Assembly: GCF_030704535.1 (NCBI RefSeq)
Contig: NC_081820.1
Location: 24,422,001 to 24,486,000, forward strand
DNA: 64,000 nt
DNA from: Vitis vinifera
Lineage: Eukaryota; Streptophyta; Magnoliopsida; Vitales; Vitaceae
Direction of reading: 5' to 3'
Positions 12,480 to 22,143 of the stretch are shown one piece after another (the stretch's first letter is position 1; every line of letters begins with the position of its first letter). Both the position numbers and the translations under genes were made by a program. Under the pieces are notes generated by a model. The model did not search any database. It was not told where the DNA came from and was given only the letters and a program-made list of their open reading frames with translations.

Positions 12480-13640
12480 TATTTGAATGGGCTAAGTGGG
12501 TTGACACAAGGAGTTGATATGATAGCTCGATTAATCATTTCCTTAATCTTAGCACGACTCGCTATAGTAATTAGGTTGTGTTGGTCCAACTTGACCTTTT
12601 TGCGTACTAACCAAGGGCCAAATTAGGCGGCCTAGTCCACTTGATAGCTCTACAATCGACCGTTTAAGTTGATTAATCAAGGTGACCTTTGGGCTTATCT
12701 TACATATTTTGGCGATGGTCACCAATACTTGAGCTGGAAACTCAATTGATTGAATTACCTATCAATGGTCCAAGTCAATTGATTGAGGTTTCTACCTCTA
12801 AATGGTTACTTGCATTATTTTGTCATCAACAACTATATAGTTGGTTGACAACCCAAGTCGACTAATCGATGGTCTAAGTTGATTGATCAATATAATCTGT
12901 CTAAGGGCAAATTTACTTATATTACTCATATATAAGAGCTTAAAATTACCATTATTACTAAGAAAATACCTTGAAATCACTATTCATATTTTCTAAGGGC
13001 TTTTTCCTTGATTTTGGAGTGCATTAAATCAAATTTTGCATGTGTATTTATTTCAATCCAAACTTCCCACAACATTCATTTGAATCAAAACTTGTTTCTT
13101 ATTGGTCGTATTACTATCCTTTTTGAGTTGTAAATTGTGAGAAAGTTTAAAAGTAAAACATCTTTTAAGTAAAAATTATGGAAGATTTCTTGAAATTAAG
13201 AGTCCAGTGTAAAGAAGACTACACTTGATTGAAGCATTGAAAGTTTAGTGGAACCTCGACTTATATTAGGAGTTAGAGGAGAGTATACGTAAAGTAGGAT
13301 TGGAATAAATGATTATAAAATCTTAATTTACATCTCTCTTTCTTTCTCTCTTTTTCTTTTATTACCTTACTACTTATTGTATCATTTGCATTGATTACTT
13401 GATAAAATTTGTTATAATTGACTAACACTCAATTTACCTACTCTTTTAGGTATAAACCTTGGTTGAATTAGCTAAGATTTGAATTCTATAAGAGAAGGAA
13501 TTTAAATTCACCTATTTTATTTATCAAACACTTTTAGATAATTAATTTTTCTAAAAGTTAAGCCTCTAGTATTTGGACCCGTGATATATTTAAGACATTC
13601 CAACAATTTTTTAAAAAAATTTTAAGTTCATTAATCATAT
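12480..13640 (+). mobile_element. Decayed LTR-retroelement fossil (probable Copia-type LTR/leader)
   Basis: This stretch has repeated phrases of the form 'TTGATTGATCAA / GTCGACTAATCGATGG' and then a G-rich leader. It ends with text of the kind found at the 3' end of plant Copia LTRs. A similar arrangement recurs at about 37050-38120. No coding region survives. It looks old and heavily decayed, and family assignment is tentative. Confidence 0.3.
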
Positions 13641-14613
13641 TTGAATCAATATAATTAATCTTCAGACATGTTTTCAACTTATTTTGACTTATTTATTCAA
13701 AATCAAACCTTAAACAAGTTAAATATAATTAAATAAATTATTATTATAATAAAATTAATTAACATAATTATTAAATAAGAAATTCATACTATGAAATAAG
13801 TTAATTGTTTGAAAGATATTAAAACACCCAAATTCCAAATAATTCTTTTAATAAAGTAACCATTTAAAAATAAATAAACAAGTTACACGTGTCGCATCTA
13901 TATATAGATATGGAGTTCATACTTGGGAGGAATTTGTAATTTATTGTTTAATATAACTTTCCACGAAAAGTCTTATTCTATCATTAACAAAAGTCCTTTG
14001 AAATCCCAAATCGCTTTCACTTTTAATTAAATAATTAAATACTACAAAAAAAAATGAAAAAAAGAAAAAAAAAATCATGGGTTCATACTAAACAAGAACT
14101 GCATTAATAACGGTTGAAAGATTCAAATAGATGAATTTAGACCCATTCAATGATTGGAATGTTTGAAAAGGCAAATGGGTTGGCTAGAAAAGGGAACCAA
14201 GATTTATGAATCGGTGGCCGCAATCTGGGTCTTCTAGACGTTGTTCATACGACCAAGTTGTGGACCAACGCGCTTAGGACTTCTCCACCCACGGTCCTCG
14301 CCTTGGACCCCTGCCTTTTCCCGGCCCTTTTGAATCGGGTCAAACGCCCTTTATTTTTCGTCATGTTAGGTACCTTCACAAAGGACTTTTGGTGGTTTCA
14401 ATACCATTTTTCAAGGGCAAATTTTTAGGGATTTACCCGGTCCAGTGCTCGGTTTTTTTTTTTAAGCTAAAGTTTGATTGATTCAACATGTGAGAAGAAG
14501 CCCCTCCAATCAAATAATTATTCATTTTGCCTTTTCTTTGAAATTTTTGGTCAAAATGATTTTTTTCCCCTTTTTCCTACTTTATACGTATTTTTTAATT
14601 TGATTAAAAATGT

Positions 14614-16894
14614 TGTAGACCCCCATTTAGGCGTGGATCACCTTTTTCTCTATTTATTTTTGCAGATCACATTTTTAGTCAGGTGTCGCTATCCCAGTGG
14701 GCCACGTGTCACATCCTTAGTGACCATAAGGAATCAACCTCGCTTTTTGAAGCTGTAAGAGGAGTGGGACAGAAAAGGTGGCTGCAGTGGGGCGAGACAG
14801 AAAAGGTGGCTGCAGTAGAGATCATTGAAAAGACAAATCCGAGATACAGAGGTGAAGGGGGGGGAGGACAGCAGGGTGCCGGAAAAAGGAAGAGTTTTTC
14901 TGAGAGTTTGGGGGGAAAGGAATATGGGTTGAACGACAATAGGAAGCTAAGAACAGAGGAGCGTGGAGTCGTTGGGAAGAGTCCAGGACACGAAGCTGAA
15001 AAGGGAGATTTCCAGGTATGACCATTTGTTTTTTATGTGTATATTTTCCTTTTTTTTCTGTCCAAGTCTGATTGTCAATGATTTTTTTCATGTCTGCTTG
15101 TTGGATTGTTCTGTTTTGGTGTCTACTGATTGAATATTGGAAAAGTTTGCTGTGTTTTATGCCCTATTCTGACGAGTATTTTCCATCGTAACTCACCGGA
15201 TGTTGGACCCATGGATGAAACGATGAAATGGGTCCGATATGCTAGTTAAAGTCTTCATTTTTTTTTCTTCTTGTTGCTATCCTGTTATCTTCTTGTTTCC
15301 CTTTCCTCCCTGAGTGCACTCATGCAAGCGTGTCGTCATCTCGTCCCCATGTGTTTTTTCTTTATCCACCATACCCATCGTTCACCTATACACCTCTCTC
15401 TCTAGGTCGTCATACCCATTTCCTCACTCAAGCCTGCAGGAATCAGGCATCCTCCACCACACCCATTTTTCTCTCATTCATTCCCCATCCCACTCCCTCA
15501 CTTACATGGAGTCTCCCGGGTGCATACTATCCTTCACTCTTTCGCATACCCATTAAAGTCACTCACCCAAGCCTCCATATCTATACAACCCATACTTATC
15601 CTTCATGCTACTCATAACAATGTTCTACCTTATCCAGGTGTCTCACTCCGGGAATTCCTCTCCGCCGCCATTCCATTCGAGTGTCTCACACCCGGAATTC
15701 CTCTCCGCCGCCATTCCCCTTGGTGTCTCACTCTCGGGATTCCTCTCCGCCGCCATTCCCCCGGGTGTCTCACTCCCGGGATTCCTCTTCGCCGCCATTC
15801 CATCCGGGTGTCTCACACTAGGAATTTCTCCCCGCCGCCATTCTCCTGGGTGTCTCACTCTCGGAATTCCTCTCCGCCGCCATTCCATCCGAGTGTCTCA
15901 CACCCGGAATTCCTCTCCACCACCATTTTCATCCGGGTGTCTCACACCTGGAATTCCTCTCCGCCGCCATTCTCCCGGGTGTCTCACTCCTGGAATCCTT
16001 CTGCGCCGCCATTCCCCCGGGTGTCTCACTCTCGGAATCCTTCTGCGCCACCATTCCATCCGGATGTCCCACATCCGGAATCCTGCCCCGCCGCCACTCC
16101 CTTCTCCAGATGTCTCACATTTTAAATTTTCATCTTTAGGGTTTCAAGTCCTAAAAATCACATTCTTAATAAAAATTGGTTGCCACTTTCCTTCTGGCAA
16201 GCCATTTTCACACCTTCTCTATTTTAAAAAAATGTTTTGAAATAAGCAAATAATCAAAATTTGTAATTCTAAATAATGGAATTTACGGATTTGGTCCATG
16301 CAAAAATGAACTGGGCTTTGGTGGGGGCCCCACATACATGATCTTATGATCAATTGATTGATCTGTTTGACTGACTCGGTTGTCATACATGATTTATTTA
16401 TCCTACTCTCTAACATACATGCGATTATTCCTTAACTATGCACTAACCTCACTTCTTGATAGCGCTTTATTGGATCGCTGCCCAGGTACGCATCCACATC
16501 CACTTTGGTAATTTTCTATACATGTTTTGATTCTTATATGTGCAATCATACTGATTATTCATTGATCACCTCATCAATTGCCACGTTAGCTTCATTTTAT
16601 TAGTAGAGACCCGACTTTAGAGACTTAAAGGGGTGCTACGGTCTTTATCGTACCTTCCCGATAAGTAACCTGATCCCCGAACCCAATCCGGTTTTTTGCA
16701 GACCGTCTTTTCCAAAATAAAAAGTCACACTTAGGGTTTTTTCTTTCTTATTTTGTTTACCTTTTAAAAATAAAACAAAAATAAGTGGCGATTCCAAGTC
16801 ATTTTTTTTAACCAATAAAATCACAATTTTTCAAGTAAAAATTGAGCTTGCCATCAAGTGGGAAACGCATTGAGCACGAAATGCGGGGTCCACA
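14614..16894 (+). mobile_element. Solo LTR-like fossil with internal minisatellite (LTR retrotransposon, probably Ty3/Gypsy)
   Basis: The element runs from TGTAGACCCCC to GGGGTCCACA, so it has the TG...CA ends and a short inverted terminal match. The flanking five bases are AATGT at 14609-14613 and AATGC at 16895-16899, a near-perfect target duplication. Length is about 2.3 kb. The 3' part (16600-16860) has the GTACCTTCCCGATAAGTAAC and AAGTGGCGATTCCAAGTCA phrases that recur in long LTRs of woody eudicots. No gag or pol is visible, so this is best read as a solo LTR left by recombination. It interrupts the A+T-rich intergenic DNA and is clearly more G+C-rich than its flanks. Age cannot be dated from one LTR. 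Gypsy assignment is from memory of similar LTRs. Confidence 0.65.
15639..16118 (+). repeat. 42-bp GC-rich minisatellite, about 11 copies
   Basis: About eleven units of 42-45 bp begin GTGTCTCAC, continue with a variable (T/A)C-C-GGAAT block and CCTCTCCGCCGCCATTC, and end in CC(C/A)(C/T)CCGG. Because the period is close to a multiple of three, several long open frames with SPPPF-like repeats arise. These are by-products of the repeat. Units differ by point changes, so homogenisation is incomplete. The array lies inside the solo-LTR-like fossil. Confidence 0.9.
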
Positions 16895-16969
16895 AATGCA
16901 TTTTGAAAATGCGGTTTCAATTAAAAATAATAATAATATTCTATATAACCTAACTAAAAGCCCATACAG

Positions 16970-17130
16970 TAATTTTAAAAGGTGTTTTTAACATTAAATT
17001 TTTTTTATCATTTAAATATTATAAAAGTTATAAACGTCTTCTGAAATCACTATCAAACGTATTTTAAGAGTCTGTTTAGATAAGCGTTTTTTAAAATCAT
17101 TATCAAACATGTTTTAAAAGTGATTTTGAG
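16970..17130. repeat. Foldback MITE fragments
   Basis: Two partial units of the 'GTGTTTTTAA...TGAAATCACTATCAAACG' family lie side by side, with the second ending near 17110. They are the same family as the triplet at 33352-33715. Confidence 0.4.
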
Positions 17131-17717
17131 AGATGCGAGAAGCCGCTCCTTACAAAAATAGTGTGTTTGACAATTTTTTAAATGATTTTTGTAATTCTAA
17201 AAAATTAGATGACATAATTTATGGGAAATCATTTGGTAAATAATTCTTAAAATAAAAATCAATTTTAATTTATAATACATTACTAAAAACACAATTAAAA
17301 TATATATTTTTATTTATTTCCAAACATTGAGTGATTTTCCTTGTAAACGGTTTCAATAAAAACACCACTCACAAAAATACAATGTTAAATGACTGGAGAT
17401 CCATTATCAATTGGGCCCAAGTTATGGATATGGCTCCGAACACAAAGCCCAAAGATACCATCAGTTGGGCCTATTTATTAAAGCATGACCCATTTCCTAC
17501 TGAGCCTTAGGCCCAGTTAGATTAGATCCGATTTGGACACGAAGGCCATCTCTCAAGTCACACTCAGTTAGACAGCAAGCCCATTTCACATATTTTAGTT
17601 TTAGAGTCAATTTTTTTCATTTGCCATAAAATTAAAATTTAGGTGTAAATTTTTGTAAATAAGCCTCTCATCAGCCTATCTCCTCCATAAAAATTGTATT
17701 CCAACTAGTATAAAGCT

Positions 17718-17724
17718 ACGTGTC
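17718..17724 (+). promoter_or_regulatory. ACGTGTC (ABRE/G-box-like) element upstream of SIG5
   Basis: ACGTGTC lies about 310 bases before the inferred SIG5 TATA-like box, and another CCACGTCA word is near 17927. SIG5 of Arabidopsis is induced by blue light and stress through ACGT-core and related elements. The link here is inference. Confidence 0.3.
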
Positions 17725-18030
17725 ACAAATGGCTGATATCAAACTACGTATTCATCCTCACACCACCAAACAACACTGGGTCCCACAACCTCGTTGTAAT
17801 ATTCATCGCCCAATCAAAACCTTCCACGTTTCACCTTTCTCATCCACAAGCCTCAGAAAATATCTTTCATCCAGTCCCCGCCAACCACGTAAGCCCTCTC
17901 CGAGATTATTCTCTGCTGCAACATTGGCCACGTCACCAAAATTATTTTCCTTCACTTCACGCAACTCTCTACCGTTAATTTTCTGGAGTAGAGCTCGTGG
18001 ACGCCTTAATTTGAGGATTTATGATTTTGG

Positions 18031-18038
18031 TATTTAAA
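18031..18038 (+). promoter_or_regulatory. Possible TATA box of SIG5
   Basis: TATTTAAA lies about 100 bases before an inferred leader-intron donor at 18140. A transcription start near 18065 would fit. No other good TATA-like word lies close by. Confidence 0.35.
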
Positions 18039-18139
18039 CTCCGGTACTTTTAACAGCAGAGATTCTCTCCAAATCGCTGTGAATTCTGTGTTAACTCGGT
18101 GACGCGGTTCTGAGTTCCTTTTCTTTTGCTTCTTTAGAG

Positions 18140-18815
18140 GTATGATTCTCTGCATTGATTTCCATGTTGGCTTTTCTGTTTGGTTCTCGGGAAAGGAGGA
18201 AAGGAAAATTCAGTGTGGTGTTTGTAGTTTAGGTTGGAAGTTGAAAGCTTTGCTTAGAATTATTTAATATCCATCATAACTCTTTTTGAGATGGGTTTAT
18301 TTGAATTTGAATTCTATTGATGGAAATATTTGCTTGTGAGCTTAATTTATGATGATTCCACAATCAAGGTTAGCGGAAGGGGATTTTTATAATTTCAATC
18401 AAATGGGTTATTATAATTCTAAAATGCATTTAATTTATAGGTTTGATTCAATCAATTTTTAGTTTACTTTTGCAGATGAAGTGAATATATCTGATTATGT
18501 TGAAGAAATGGCGCTTTCTTCTTTGGGTTGGTAGTGGTATATGATGTGAAAGAGTGAACAGCTTGAGAGGAAAAAAAAAAAAAAAAGGGCTTAATCCACT
18601 TGCCATAAAAATTTAAAAGATTTGAGGTGGACAAATCCTAGAAAAAGATAGAAAGAGATGAGAAAGAGCTAAAGTGATTGAGCACATAGTGTGTTCCAAT
18701 GGGGTTTTCTTGTTTTTTTTTTTTTTCTTTTTTCTAAATTTTTGTAATTCTTTTCCCTTAAAATTTCAGGTATAGAATCTATGTTAAATCATATATGTGC
18801 CTCTTGCTCTTGCAG
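18140..18815 (+). other. Probable intron in the 5' leader of SIG5
   Basis: A donor AG|GTATGA at 18140 and an acceptor CTTGCAG ending at 18815 bracket DNA that is A+T-rich with T-runs before the acceptor. The start codon at 18878 follows 62 bases later. Transcript data would be needed to prove it. Confidence 0.5.
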
Positions 18816-18877
18816 GAATTGTACAGTTTGGAAAGCTTTCATTCATCACTTAGAAATTTTGTTGTAAATAACTTGGC

Positions 18878-21251
18878 ATGGGAGTTGTGACTGTTTCTAG
18901 CTCAGCTTCAGCTTCTCGAACCCCATTTGGATTGAACGCAAAATTTTCAAATCATCAAACCCCTTTGAGGAGGCCCCTAGTTTTGGCATTCAAAGCAGAT
19001 AAAGCCAAGAACATAGCTCTGGTTACTCCCCATGAGCCAATCCCTTTACCTATAGAGACTTCTAAAGATCATAAGAAGAGACTTCGTAGGGCTTCCAAGC
19101 CTTCAAAGAGAGTAAAAGCGGTCAGTACAGATGAAGTATCGCCATGTAGTGTAGAATTGGATTACAATGAAGCTGCTGCCAAACTTGAAAATATATACAA
19201 GCTTAGCCCTGCAACTGATGTTTCAGAGGCAGAAGATTTAGAACGTGTCGTTAGGAGAGGGCGACAGAGGAGGAAGAGAGTTACTTTGGCTGATGACAAG
19301 GCAGAGAAGGAGGTTAGTGATAATGTAGTGAGGATCCATAATAAGAAACCGAAACGATTGAGTCTTGAGAAGAGGATTGCTTTGAGTAAGATGAAGCAAG
19401 AAAAAGCAGTTGCTTCAATTCAAAAGAAAAGGGACAGTAAAAATGAAGATGAAAATATTGATGTGCTTGTTAGGGAGTACTCGGCTTCTACTGACTTGGT
19501 CAGTTTGGACTGGAAGAAAATGAAGATACCACCCGTGCTTCCTCCCTCAGAGCATGCATGGCTATTCAAGCTAATGCAGCCCATGAAGGTGAGCCTTTAA
19601 TTTCTCACTAAGATATCGGTCTTTAATTGGGGAATCGGTTTTTACTTTCTCTTTCTCAAGAATTAGTATTTACTTGCTGCTAAATATGTTTACTTTGATT
19701 TAGGGACTCCTTGAAGTGAAAGACAACTTACAAAAGGATTTGGGGAGAGAACCAACCGATGGGGAATTAGCAGAGGCCATGAGTATGAGTGCAGTTCAAG
19801 TAAGAAGACACATGGAAGTTGGTCAAGCAGCAAGAAACAAGCTGATTAAGGTAACTATTGTTTTGTTTTCTCCCTCCTTGACCTCACAGTTTTGGTAACA
19901 CTTCCAAAGACATGACATGAGACTGCAGATTTTTCTTTGATTTTCATATTGTACTTTGTGGTCATAAATACCATCCTCTGCTTTTATTGAAAATCGAAAT
20001 TTATTTCAGATTTTCATACCATTTTCTCTCCTGAGTTCTTTAGGCATGTATTATGTGAAATGAATATTAACAGATCATGCTGTTGATGCAGCACAATCTT
20101 CGACTGGTTTTGTTTGTAATCAACAAGTACTTTCAAGAGTTTGCCAATGGCCCAAAGTTTCAAGACCTGTGTCAAGCAGGAGTGAAGGGCCTTATCACAG
20201 CCATCGATCGCTTTGAACCAAAAAGGAGTTTCCGGCTCTCAACCTATGGTCTGTTTTGGATTAGGCATGCCATCATGCGCTCCATGACACTCTCAAGCTT
20301 TACACGCGTCTCCTTTGGCCTTGAGTCGGTATGCTTTCTCCCTTCCCAATTTGATTATCTTGGAATTATGGGGTTTCATCATTTTTCAACTTGTGCAATG
20401 CTGGAAATAATTTTGAATTGTCTGATTAATTGAGAAAGAAACAAAAATGGACACTGTTAGTAGCATTGAAATTCTGAAAGAACTTGGTGAAGCTCCAAAA
20501 GAATCTGGATAAACAGAAATGAATGTGATATTTGGGAGTTTTGCAGAAACATTAGATTTTCTTGGTTATAGAATTGTATAGGAGAACTATGCAGTTTGTA
20601 AGAAGATCGATCTTTTCATTTCTGCAGGTTAGGGTAGAAATCCAAAGAGCAAAACTAGAGTTGTTGTTCAAGCTCCAAAGATTACCAACAGAGGAAGAGA
20701 TAATAGAAAAGGTTGGAATCTCCCCTGAGAGGTACCATGAAGTGATGAGGGCCTCAAAATCCGTCCTCTCTCTCCATGCAAGGCATGCAACCACACAAGA
20801 AGAGTACATCAATGGAATTACAGATGTTGAAGGTGTTGGGGGTGATAGGGGGCGGCAACTTGCTCTTCTCAGACTTGCTCTTGATGATGTGGTAATTCTT
20901 CGCCTCCTTCAACTAGAGTCGAACCATATAGTCCCTATAATGATGGGTTTCCATTCGAATTCTACTAATAAACTTACCCTTTTTGTTTGTCTGAATTCCA
21001 TCTTTGTTCAAACAAATTAGCTAATGAACTATTTCTTAAACTCTTTTATGCAGCTCGATTCTCTGAAGCCAAAGGAGAGCTTGGTGATGAGACAGAGATA
21101 TGGTCTTGATGGTAAGGGTGATCGGACACTGGGGGAGATTGCAGGAAACCTAAGCATCTCAAGAGAAATGGTTCGAAAGCATGAGGTGAAGGCTCTCATG
21201 AAGCTCAAGCATCCAGCACGAGTGGATTATCTTCGCCAATACATATTCTAA
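18878..21251 (+). CDS. SIG5: Plastid RNA polymerase sigma factor 5 (SIG5-type)
   Basis: Five coding exons, 18878-19588, 19704-19850, 20092-20328, 20628-20891 and 21054-21251, join in phase 0 to 518 residues (Arabidopsis SIG5 is about 517). All introns are GT-AG. The N-terminus ([13 protein letters not shown]) is Ser-rich and fits a transit peptide. The variable region holds many basic residues. The core begins near residue 235. Region 2, with [19 protein letters not shown] and a DNA-melting/-10 stretch around [11 protein letters not shown], is in exon 3. Region 3 is in exon 4 ([19 protein letters not shown]). The region 4 helix-turn-helix is in exon 5 ([21 protein letters not shown]). SIG5 directs the plastid-encoded polymerase, notably at the psbD blue-light promoter. 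The start is supported by the MGVV beginning shared with Arabidopsis SIG5. Other SIG paralogues match less well by memory. Confidence 0.94.
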
Positions 21252-22143
21252 AATAATCGAACTTCATCTGCCTTGCTTATCAATACGTCTTCATATACTC
21301 CTTTGCTTCCTCCCAATCATCTCTATTCATCAGCCATGGTTGTATACTAATTGATCTGCACCATAGTCTTTTAACTACCAGAATATACAAGTTTCATAAA
21401 TTCATACAGTGTAATCTTTATTTGGAGAATCGGAGATTGCAAATCTCCAAGTATATATCACATCTTAAATCTTATTTTCTCAGTATTAAGGAGACGATGA
21501 TGTTATATAATACTGGTTGATTATACGTGCCTAAACCTTCAAACATGTCTTTTGGTTGCTTATAGAAACATAAATGCATCCAGGAAATGACAGTTCAATA
21601 ATCTGTCTGGTTAAGCTTTGACCCAAAAGCTTAAGGTGTATGGAAATGTTTTTAAGAATCAATCATGTTAACTACGAGTCCATTTGATTTTAGAAAACAC
21701 TTTTAACATAAAAAGCGTTTTTAACTAAAAGTCTAACATTGGATAAGACTTAAAAAACACTTCTAGTGCTTCATAGAGAAGTATGGAAATATGATTTTCC
21801 CGAAAATGCTTTTACAAAAAGTGCTTCAAATAAAAACACTAACAAACACGCTCTAATATTTTCGAGTAAGTGAGTTGTTTTTGTTTTGAAATGAAAGCAG
21901 AATCATGCCTACAATTACCGAAAACAATAAAAGAGAGAGCAGAGGATGGGTGAAGAGCACCAGGGCAAATGAGAAATGGTGAGTAATGGCTACCTTAACA
22001 CAAATTTTTGAGTATTCAAAACACTCTTTACACCAATATAAAAGCCAAGAAGCTACCCCTGAAAGAACAACCTTTCTAAAGGAGCCAAGAGGAAGAAGAA
22101 GACAAAAAAAGAATCATTGGGCATGGCCAAGTAAGTATGAGGT
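21252..22143. other. Intergenic DNA between the convergent SIG5 and R3-MYB genes
   Basis: It holds the two 3' untranslated regions and one foldback element at about 21676-21856. Nothing else is recognisable. Confidence 0.5.
21676..21856. repeat. Foldback MITE-like element
   Basis: The left end GAGTCCATTTGATTTTAGAAAACACTT and the right end AAAAGTGCTTCAAATAAAAACACTAACAAACACGC are approximately complementary. The core contains AAAAGCGTTTTTAAC. It belongs to, or resembles, the common 'ATTTGGTAGTGATTCTAGAAAA' family. Confidence 0.4.

Larger units (their letters stand above)
8704..14608. other. Intergenic DNA between the WRKY gene and the solo LTR
   Basis: The first 900 bases are less A+T-rich and include GA/CT runs near 9100 and 9258, consistent with WRKY promoter and leader. 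Beyond 9700 the DNA is A+T-rich with foldback elements and a decayed LTR-like stretch. The open frames at 9141-9720 and 12384-12626 show no family resemblance. No gene is supported. Confidence 0.5.
16895..18030. other. Upstream region of SIG5
   Basis: Bases 16970-17350 are A+T-rich with foldback MITE fragments. Bases 17400-17590 contain GGGCC/GGCCC and AGCCCA words typical of plant promoters of organelle-function genes. A 105-codon open frame at 17720-18037 overlaps the promoter and leader and has no family resemblance. Confidence 0.45.

Noticed and set aside
15639-16118. Regular repeat that could suggest a CRISPR array
   Set aside because: Units are contiguous tandem copies without unique spacers, in a plant genome.
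15520-16240. Two overlapping open frames of about 200 codons with Ser-Pro-Pro-Phe repeats
   Set aside because: They are by-products of the 42-bp minisatellite in the LTR fossil. All frames stay open, and the repeats show no selection for a protein.
17720-18037. Open frame of 105 codons upstream of SIG5
   Set aside because: No homology that I recognise. It overlaps the inferred promoter and leader and has no splice link to the SIG5 frame.
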